From assembly GCA_032871835.1 (NCBI GenBank), contig CM065300.1, positions 110,171,088-110,235,087 of the forward strand: 64,000 nucleotides of DNA. The letters are read 5' to 3'. The position numbers and the translations under genes are program-made. Below, piece by piece: positions 56,229 through 64,000 of the stretch. The notes beneath the pieces were generated by a model that saw only the letters and a program-made list of their open reading frames with translations, was not told where the DNA came from and searched no databases. Source of the DNA: Dipteronia dyeriana (Eukaryota; Streptophyta; Magnoliopsida; Sapindales; Sapindaceae). How positions within the stretch are numbered: the stretch's first letter is position 1; every line of letters begins with the position of its first letter.

Positions 56229-57177
56229 TCGAGATTCTTCTTCCTCTTATTAGGCCTCTAAGACACACACACACACACATTATACATTTGTGTCCCTGCA
56301 TCATTGTGCACATTTGGCATATCACATACACACACTTATAAAAGTATGCACATGCATTAGATTTAATGTGACAATTTTTGTGAAATTGTATGTTTTAAGA
56401 CTATCTCTTGGAAATGACATACTTATGTGTTCTTGTATTTATTTATTTGTGTTTTTGTGATGTCAGACTTGATTATGCTCTCAAATTGTACTATATTGAG
56501 TTCCGGTCGTTTCGGTTAGTCATTCATATGTTTTCGAGTTCCGAATAGGAAGTTACGAAACTTTCTGTATCTTTATCGTACATGGTCTTCGTCCTTGTGT
56601 ATCAAGTTGAATTCCATATATTTTTTGTGAAATATTTGTTGACGTTCATGTCTGTGAGATAGTTACCGATTCAAATTTGGAGTTAGGAGGCTGGAGAATA
56701 GTCGAACAACAAGAGACATGCGCGAAAGGGAGCGAAAGGGAAAAAAATGTGGCAAATTGCATTTTGCTACCATGGCCGTGTAGGCGCGTGGGGCACCACG
56801 CCGACCACTCTTCTCTGGTCCCATGAAGCTGTACGCCAAAAATTCATTTGATGAATTTAAGGATTTTTATTACATGTATTATATGCATATAATGTTTGGT
56901 GTGCTGGATCTATTAAATTAATTGGTGTCAAATACTTGAGTTTCTATTGGTCAATTTTTATGCATTTGTTTAGAGCTCAATGCGTGGAATGATTTTGAAT
57001 TGATAAGCTTTTTATAGAGCGTGACGCATACATATGAATCTTTGTACACCCTGTTTTGTTTTTACACATGTGTTGTTGTTGTGGTCTGTCATCGGGCATA
57101 TTACTGTTTTTCAAATAAGCTTACCCATGTGATAATTTGCCTTGAATTTTTTTAAATCACGCGTGTTATTCTTGTCA
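56229..57177 (+). other. Non-coding DNA, probably the left part of a SIRE-like LTR
   Basis: No gene is visible. A (CA)n run lies at 56271-56288. The part up to 57186 continues, without the small MULE, into 58893 and on to an LTR end at 60227, so it may be the U3 of that LTR, with a GC-rich CCATGGCCGTGTAGGCGCG block at 56771-56789. The LTR start is not determined. Confidence 0.4.
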
Positions 57178-57186
57178 TTTAATTTT

Positions 57187-58883
57187 GGGTATAATTGATG
57201 TATTCTCTGTGTTTTTTTGGATCGTTTTTTTATTCATTTATCCAATTTTTATGCGATTAGACTCTATATTTTTTAAAACCACTCATTTTGATCACTATAA
57301 CCAAAAATTTGACGGTCAACCCTCACAGAACATGCAAAATGACTAACTTACCCATGGTTTCAGTTTCACTGTCTAAAAATGTTACAAATTTGATAATAAC
57401 AAATAATTTATATGAAAAAAATGAGATGGATGATGATTATCAAACCTAAAAAAAATGAGAAAAGAACAAATGAAAAAAAAATACCGTTAATTTAATAAAA
57501 TGAGGAGTAATCTATTTTAACAAATTAAAAAGAAAATTTTATATGTTCCAGCTCAAATAAATTGAAGCATGAATCCAAGACATCTTTGGATTCTAGCTTA
57601 AATAAATTGAAACAAGATGAAAACTCAAAACCCCTTTCATTTTCGCTTTCCCTTCTCTCTCGCTTTTTCTTCCTCTCTCTCACCTTCTTATGCCACCTCC
57701 ACTGTCATTGAAGATGGTCGTCGGAGATAGGGCAAACTAATGAAGGAGAAGTGGATCTGCTCCGCCTGTTTGGAAGAGACACAGATCTCCTCCACCAACA
57801 CGTGAAAATGGAACGCCTCGTAAGGAGTAGAACACCGAGCAAGGAACGCCGTGAAAATGGAACGTCGATCATAGTAGCGAATTAGCAGATGTTGGAGGTG
57901 TGATGGATCACTGGTGGGTAGATTAGAACAGAGTTTCTCTTTTTTTTCTATTGAATTTCTAGGTTTTTTTTGTTGAAATTTATGTGGTTTTAATTGAAGG
58001 ATAATACATTGATTATTACAATTGATTTGGGTTCTTTTATGGAATTAAGTTGGATTTGTTGAATTGATTTGTAGATTTTTGTTATGGAATTTGGTTTGAA
58101 GTAATTTATATTGTGTTTGAGGAGTGAGAAAATTTAAGAATCCTGATCTTTGTTTATTAGTTTTTTAATTTTAATTTTCAGTGGTGATGATTTGTATCCT
58201 TGATCATTGTCTGAGGAAGATGTTGATTAATCTGAGGTTGTTGTGTTGATGAATATATGGAGTTGATGAATTTGTTGTGTTGATGAATATGTGGTGATGA
58301 AGTTGAAAAATTCTGGGTTTTTCCATCGATTGTAGAAAAAAATTCTTCCTGATATTTGTTTATTAGTTTTTTAACTTTTAATTTTCAGTGGTAATGATTT
58401 GTATCCTTGATCATTGTCTGAGGAAGATATGTGTTGATTAATCTGAGTTTGTTGTGTTGATGAATATATGGAGTTGATGAATTTGTTGTGTTGATGAATA
58501 TGTGGTGATGGAGTTGAAAAAATTCTGGGTTTTTTCCTATCAATGGTTGAATTTTTTTTTATATTTAGTTATCTTTTTTTAAAAAAAAAGTTATTAGATA
58601 GAGATCCATCGTCCATTCGAATAAGTTGGACGGTGGAGATCCTATCCTTGAATTTAAATTTAAATTTTATTATATATATTTATATTCATTCTATGTTGCC
58701 ACGTGGCATATCAATGTTTAAAGATAAAAATACCCTTAGAACTATTTAATTTGACTAACGGTTGACCAACAGAAGGACCAAATGAGCGATTTTAAAAAAT
58801 ATATGGCCCAATCCAGTGAAAATTGGATAAGTGAGTAAAAAAAACAATCCAAAAAAACATAGGGACTAAATCAATAATACCCC
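57187..58883. mobile_element. Non-autonomous MULE with ~130-bp inverted repeats (1697 bp)
   Basis: Left end GGGTATAATTGATGTATTC..GTTTTTTTGGATCG and right end (reversed) GGGGTATTATTGATTTAG..GTTTTTTTGGATTG are inverted and stay alignable for about 130 bp. The 9-bp duplication TTTAATTTT is at 57178-57186 and 58884-58892. No transposase is encoded. The interior (57540-58540) has a pyrimidine-rich leader-like stretch, a short ATG frame at 57690 and intron-like T-rich text, so capture of a gene 5' end (Pack-MULE style) is possible but unproven. Confidence 0.82.
58136..58545 (+). repeat. Tandem duplication of ~206 bp inside the small MULE
   Basis: Two units (58136-58341, 58342-58545) share GTTTATTAGTTTTTTAA, GTATCCTTGATCATTGTCTG and GTTGATGAATATATGGAG. 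Within each, TGTTGTGTTGATGAATAT is itself repeated. Confidence 0.85.
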
Positions 58884-58892
58884 TTTAATTTT

Positions 58893-60227
58893 TTCTTTAA
58901 ATACTCTTTCTCTCATTATTTCATTTAAGAAGAAAAGTTTAAAAAACTTATGCAGAAATTCTCTCTAACTTTCATAGTTTTCAAACACTATATCTTTTTC
59001 AGTCGGAGTCCGATTCGAGAGATTCAAGTTGAAGAATTCTCGTCTTCCAGTAATCTATCATTTCCATAAGAGTTTTGAGCCAATTGATTGAGTTTTCTGG
59101 TAGCTCACTCACAAAAACGGTACTGCACATTTTTCACTTGAGGTATTAATTTCTCTTTTGATTTTTGAGTTTTAAATCCTCAATTACCTTGGGTTTTCTT
59201 CTACCAAATATGATTGTTTGTTTTGTATACTTTGATTAGAGTATTGAACTCTAATAGAGCTAAATTGAGCTTTAATTGACAAGTATGTTGAATTAGGTTT
59301 TTTAAACATATGGCTTTACATAATTGTAATGTTGTATTGTTCTAGCTTTGATCTTAGAGCTATTTTGTGTAATCATTGACCTATTTTCTATGATAAATAG
59401 TCACTTCATATGCTAGATCACTTTGATTGAAGATTTGTTGAAATAAAATATTTGATATGTTCATGCATCATTTGATCGATTGCATTATGCTTGTTGAACT
59501 ATAAACTAGAATACTTGTGATATATACTCATTGATTCAATTTTTGTTTCCATAGGATATATTGATCACATATACTATGTTGTGTGTGGTTGCATCATTTG
59601 CATTCACTTAGATCAATTGCCTTGTAAAGAGGTTGGAAGTCTCATATCTTAGAAAGAGTCTTTGATTTTAGCATTGGAAGTCTTAGCTAGAGACGTGAGG
59701 TCTTAGATAGCTAAGCATTGGAAGACTTGGCTAGGATCGGGGTGATCTGGATAGCTAAGCATTGTAAGTCACATTTCTTAGAATGATTCTTTGATTTGTG
59801 CAAGGAATTCTTGGCTAGGGTCGGGAGTGCTTGGATAGCTAAGCAAGGTGACATCTCCTTCATTGTGTGGGGTTGAACAGGTAGACTTCTAGGTGAGGTG
59901 GTCACTTGAGAGATTGTATCTTTTATCTTACTAGTGAAAGTTGTTTGCTGGTGGTTGTGGTATCAACCCATGGATATCTCCTCTTCGAAGGTTTTACCAA
60001 GTAAATATCCTTGTGTTGATTTTTGTTTGCTTTGCTTTAAATTGAGTTGATTAATCTATTGTTGTATTGCTTTCATACTCATTTGTTGAATCAATCATTT
60101 TGTTAAAGTTTCTTTGTGCAACTGTATTCTTCAAGAAAAAAAGATTGCAAGAATTTTAAGACTATACCAATTCACCTCTCCCCCATCTAGGTATATTTGA
60201 CACTATAAATGTTAAAGGGAATTTGCA
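58893..60227 (+). repeat. 3' part of the SIRE-like Copia LTR H
   Basis: It ends ..AAAGGGAATTTGCA directly before a primer site. CACCTCTCCCCCATCTAGGT at 60173-60192 is the conserved end region also seen, reversed, at 43219. It contains three imperfect repeats of CTTGGCTAGG.TCGGG..GATAGCTAAGCA (59683-59725, 59727-59765, 59808-59848). No coding sequence. Confidence 0.6.
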
Positions 60228-60229
60228 AT

Positions 60230-60242
60230 TGGTATCAGAGTT
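60230..60242 (+). other. Primer-binding site of the SIRE-like element
   Basis: TGGTATCAGAGTT lies 2 bases after the LTR end; it pairs with tRNA-iMet except for its last bases. Confidence 0.8.
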
Positions 60243-60276
60243 GGTGTTTAGAGGTAGTTAGATAGATCTCTTTATA

Positions 60277-61044
60277 GTGTTTGTGTTTGTTTGTGGATTA
60301 ATCATGATTAAAGAAGTGTTTTCTTTCATGGCTTCTAGTGTTGAAAATGAGTCTATTATTATAAAAGAACAAAAGATGAAAGATCTTGTTCAAGAGAATG
60401 AAAAACTTTCTAGAGTAAATAGGACTCTTAAAAAGAAGCTTGAAGAAATTTATGATATTTGCTTGAAAGAAAACAAAGAGCTTAACGACAAATCCTTAGT
60501 CTAGAAAGTAATTTGAAAAATAGTAATGAAAGATTAAGAATTTTGAAACATGAGATTGAGCCAAGAGATAAGTCTCTTGATAGTGCTAAAAGACTTGAAA
60601 TTGAATTAAGAGTCAAAATTGATAAGTATGAAAATCAAGAGAAAATGCTTAATAATAAGCTTGATGAGTTCAATAAAATGATAAGCAAAATGTCATCTAG
60701 TGCTCATAAAGTTGAAAATCTCATCAATAGTGGAAAACATCCTAGTGACAAAAGAGGTTTAGGTTATGTTAATGAGAAAGTTACATCTTCTTCTAACAAT
60801 CCTACTTTTGTCAAAGCTAGTGGTGAAGTTTATGTAGGTACACTCTCTAATAGTAAAGTCGTGAATGCTACTGGATGTGCCTCTACATCAACAAAGAGCA
60901 ATAAAGGAAAATCTCAACAAATCCAAAGACAACAATTCTCATGTTCTCATACAAAATGTGAAGCATCAAGGAAGCCATATCAAGAAGGTACAATATTTCA
61001 AGTGCTCAAGCCAAAGGTAATCCTCTCAAATTTTTACCTATTTG
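60277..61044 (+). pseudogene. gag of the SIRE-like element, 5' part
   Basis: ORFs 60277-60504 and 60513-61055 are joined by a frameshift near 60504. The text is a Lys/Glu-rich coiled coil (EKLSRVNRTLKKKLEEIYD, RVKIDKYENQEKMLNNKLDE) followed by SGKHPSDKRGLGYVNEKV and FVKASGE, the typical mid-Gag block of SIRE-like Copia. It is cut by the hAT-type element E2 at 61045 inside the first zinc-knuckle codons. Confidence 0.75.
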
Positions 61045-62011
61045 CAGTGTTCTAGTATGCGCTAGGCGCTAGTCATATGGTGAACTGGCGTCTAACATCT
61101 AGACCGCCTAATCGGTGCCTAAACACCTCATAGACTTTTTTTTCGATCTCAAGCTCTTTCATTTTTTTAGTTCTTTTTTTTTTTGGGTTTTGGTATTATA
61201 CATTAAAGAGCCTATGAACCACCCTAATCATTAATACATTTTATGAACACCAATACACTTTAAAAAACCAATGAACCACCCTCATCATTAATACATTTTG
61301 TGAACCCCAATACACTTTACAAAACCAATGAACCACCCACCACATTAATATATTTTGTGAATACCAATACCTCATCATCTCACTAACCCATCGATTGACT
61401 TTACTTTTTTTTTCTTTTTTCTTTATTTTTTCTATTTAATTATATTGGTCTTATCTCACCAAAATCATTGTCTCCTCCACTCAAGCCTATTCTTGATTAA
61501 TCAACCGACTCTCTCTCTCTATATCTGTCTCTCCATCTCTCTCTTCAGACTCTATCCTCTAAATTTTCGCTACAACTTCATTGTTCATCTCTACCATCTT
61601 AATTTTTTATCAGGTTTTTTTCTTCTTGTTTTTCTTTCTCTGAATTCTGAACTAACTGCCCGAGTGTTGGACGAGGTTGACCGGATGACGATAGCTGCAG
61701 TGGCAAGACATGGAGAGGTGGCGACGAGAGGCTCTATTTTGATTAGGAGGTCTGGTTCGAGTTAGAAAAGTGAGATTTTTGGTTCAATTGAATCAACTCT
61801 CAAGACTCTTCAGTAACAAATTTTTTTCAAAAGATTTGGCCGATTAATCGGCTCTGGAAATTGGTTTAGGTGGCCGACTAGCCGAATATAGTCGCTGACT
61901 AGTTACCCAGCTGCCTAGGAAGGCCAATTAGGGACCAGTCGCGGTAGTGGGTGCCGCCAAAGGTATAGTCGGCCGACTAGTTGGCCGCCTAGGGTGAATA
62001 CTAGAACACTG
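61045..62011. mobile_element. Non-autonomous hAT-type element E2 (967 bp)
   Basis: Ends are inverted: CAGTGTTCTAGTAT (61045) and ATACTAGAACACTG (62011). Flanks CCTATTTG and ACTATTTT (61037-61044, 62012-62019) form an 8-bp duplication with two mismatches. It shares its terminal CAGTGTTCTAG and the AGGCG/GGCCGACTAG subterminal motifs with E1 at 20677. Three 57-bp tandem units lie at 61211-61370. No transposase. The ORF 61445-61765 has no recognisable similarity. Confidence 0.78.
61211..61370 (+). repeat. Three 57-bp tandem units in hAT element E2
   Basis: Units begin with ATGAACCACCC at 61215, 61271 and 61328 and share ATTAATACATTTTGTGAACCCC. Confidence 0.8.
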
Positions 62012-62745
62012 ACTATTTTTCAGTAATGTAATATGATATGACACATAAGACCCAGATGCTTTGAATATATTCAAAAATGCAAGTATGAGAATGACTTATA
62101 TAACATGTCATTGGTGAATGGTCCTAGGCAATCATTCATGTATGGATCTAGACTTAGACCTAGGAAGACCTTACAAAAGCATGTTGGGAAGAATGTTGTT
62201 GATGATTTGTCGTCGGAAATTGTGTTGTGCCTTATTCTGTTATGCATAAGAAAATTGATAATGCTTTGTTTAATTTGTTTGAAAATGTGACCAATAGAGT
62301 CAAAGTGCATAACAACAAGTCAAAGCATGCTAATGAAAGTAGAAATGAGAAATATGGTAAGAAAGTTTGGATTGAGAAAGACACAACACAATGTCTTATT
62401 GCATATCATGCTCTTGGAGCCAATAGTAAAACCAAAGGCAAGGTATCTTCTTAAACTCCCTTCTCATCCTAAAGGCTTTATCTCTACATTTATTCCTATT
62501 TGTCATATTTGCAATATCGTCGGTCATATTAAGCTGAAATGTTATAAGTATATTGAGTATTACAAAATAGGAAATTCATCTAGAGATAAAGAGGTTAACC
62601 TTAAATTGAAGCATGCTAGGATGTTAGAAGTTGATAAGAATAATGTTGTTTCACACCATGTGTAAAAGAATTAGGTGAAGAAGAATGTTAATCATGTGAA
62701 AGTTGAAAAAGCATGCATTACTAGCAATGTTAGGGAAATGAGTAT
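62012..62745 (+). pseudogene. gag of the SIRE-like element, 3' part
   Basis: It resumes the first zinc knuckle (CNM..HIRPRCFEYIQKC, 62025-62090, with a TGA where Gly stood), then MSLVNGPRQSFMYGSRLRPR, KVWIEKDTTQCLIAYHALG and a second zinc knuckle PICHICNIVGHIKLKCYKYI (about 62493-62552). The frame changes near 62230 and 62450. It stops near 62665 and is cut by a gypsy LTR at 62746. No pol is left. Confidence 0.7.
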
Positions 62746-62949
62746 TGATCGGACCAAAATTGTCATACATTTTGGCCCTCAATTCCATTACCTTTAGCTT
62801 GTTTCTGAGCATATTTTTATGTCTAATGGCTCGTTTTATAGTAATTGCAGGTATTCAATGAATTTCTGGTGTTGAAGGCAGAAACCAGGATTTACAGGCA
62901 CAAACGAGCATAAATTGTCAATGAAATGAGGCTAGTGGGTAGGTCATTG
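62746..62949 (+). repeat. Gypsy LTR start fragment
   Basis: TGATCGGACCAAAATTGTCATACATTTTGGCCCTCAATTCC matches the LTR J start at 30028. It is cut after 204 bp by the Copia LTR at 62950. Confidence 0.75.
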
Positions 62950-63755
62950 TGTTGAGATTAAGCTCGATAGCAAGAGTGTAATAATGTATTTGAAAATCTT
63001 TTCATATTAATAAAAATGTTTTCTAGTTTAACAAATCTTATAGCGTTTATAGTTTAATTAATATAATTGTCAAGAGTAAATAATCATAAGTCAAAAGACT
63101 ATGAGAAAAGAAGAATTGTTTGTACATCTGGATATGTATGAAGTAGACACAATTCTTTAGTTAGTCTTGAATAATATTCACAACTTCAGATAAAGGTTGG
63201 GCACTTTTATCTTATTAAAGTTGTAGATTCTTTTGCTAGCATTTTGGTGGGATCAAATGTGTTATGATGAGTCTAAAATCATCAAAGTGTGGTGTCTTTG
63301 GGCAAAAGAATCTAGTGCACTGGGTGCATTAAATAGGATCAAAGTGAAATACTTTATCCAGAACCGTCAATGGATAAAAGTTTTCACTTGATGACAATCG
63401 GGGAGTCTATCTCAATCTTGAGATAAATGATGGACTTATGGTTGCAAATGTTATAATTTGAGCTATCAATGAGTACGACTATAGAGCATAGTCTATCCTC
63501 GATAGTTTGGTGGTATTCATTTGTTAATCGATAGAGAACTTCATTTATAGATATGGAAATCGTGGCTCCATTTATTAAATAAGAGTAGAATATCATCATA
63601 TGGATGTTTTGAGGTATTGGATGTTAAATCTTAACGTTGAGTTTTCAATAGTGTCTATTGAAATATGGGTTCTGGACAAGTCGAAATATCCAAGTTCAAA
63701 ATGTGGCCATATGAGTAAATATGGTAACTTGAAGTGCTATAGGCGGTCTATGAGC
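62950..63755 (+). repeat. Truncated Copia LTR copy F
   Basis: It begins TGTTGAGATTAAGCTCG and follows the other LTR copies for about 806 bp until GGTCTATGAGC. It then jumps into integrase sequence. Confidence 0.85.
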
Positions 63756-64000
63756 ATTCAAGTTAGAGGTGGCTATAATTACTTCATCACTTTCATGGAT
63801 GTTGCTGCATGTGAAGTTGCTAAAGAGGTTGTCTGGCTCCGCCAATTCTTGATTGACTTGGAAGTGGTTCCTGATGCGAATAAGCAGATCACTATCTATT
63901 GTGACGATAGTGGAGCAGTGGCTAATTCGAGAGAACCAAGAAGTCATAAGAGAGGGAAACACATTGAAAGAAAGTATCACCTTTTAAGGGAAATTGTGCA
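63748..64000 (+). pseudogene. Chimeric integrase/RNase H remnant of Copia copy F
   Basis: 63754-63800 reads IQVRGGYNYFITFMD in one frame, an IN piece equal to IQARGGYEYFITFTD in copy C. From 63799 it continues in register as VAACEVAKEVVWLRQFLIDL, the end of RT-RNase H, with CDDSGAVANSREPRSH and HKRGKHIERKYHL. The element leaves the window at 64000. Most of gag, PR, IN and RT is deleted. Confidence 0.8.

Noticed and set aside
59711..59905. 64-codon - strand ORF with repeated LAIQ phrases
   Set aside because: It comes from imperfect tandem repeats in the SIRE-like LTR.

Overview
The window is a block of nested plant transposable elements. I see no convincing single-copy host gene, no tRNA or rRNA gene and no CRISPR array. 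A plant (probably eudicot) nuclear genome is inferred from Ty3/gypsy elements of Athila-like and Tat-like type, Copia elements primed by initiator tRNA-Met, a Mutator-like element (MULE) carrying a ULP1-like protease gene, hAT-type elements with 8-bp target duplications, 70-90 bp GT-AG introns and AT-rich DNA. Almost every coding region is broken by stops, frameshifts or deletions, as in old pericentromeric or intergenic DNA.

Region 1 (1-19716): an Athila-like gypsy element on the + strand (gag, PR, RT, RNase H, truncated IN, long 3' non-coding region, 3' LTR). Its RT is split by an 11.7-kb Tat-like gypsy element on the - strand (3837-15511) flanked by the 5-bp duplication ATGGT. The Tat element also carries an antisense, intron-containing accessory gene (5224-8186).

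Region 2 (19717-31995): pieces of one Copia family with unusually long LTRs (about 2.3 kb): an RNase H tail plus LTR (20076-23307, holding a hAT element), an inverted LTR piece directly behind it, and another full LTR with primer site (26791-29182). Between them is a broken SIRE-like Copia gag. A gypsy 3' end with LTR (about 29290-31608) and a further Copia LTR fragment follow.

Region 3 (31996-56228): a minus-strand gypsy LTR containing a 599-bp G-rich hAT-type element, then two tandem minus-strand Copia copies (internal 33761-37535, LTR 37536-39777, internal about 39800-44957, LTR 44958-56228), both without RT and RNase H. The last LTR is split by an 8.7-kb MULE (46420-55146, 9-bp duplication TAAATTGGT). 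This MULE has a mudrA-like transposase gene facing a DUF1985/ULP1-like protease gene. Each gene appears to have a 5' leader intron filled with a GCTCGAT-type minisatellite. It is the most interesting system in the window.

Region 4 (56229-64000): a SIRE-like Copia element (LTR, primer site, gag) interrupted by a 1.7-kb non-autonomous MULE (57187-58883, 9-bp duplication) and a 967-bp hAT-type element inside its zinc-knuckle codons. Then come a gypsy LTR fragment and a chimeric Copia derivative, formed at microhomologies, that runs off the window.

The genes do not form one pathway. They are layered selfish elements whose order of insertion can be read from the target duplications: Athila-like before Tat-like; Copia LTRs before the hAT element and the ULP-MULE; the SIRE-like element before the small MULE and second hAT element.
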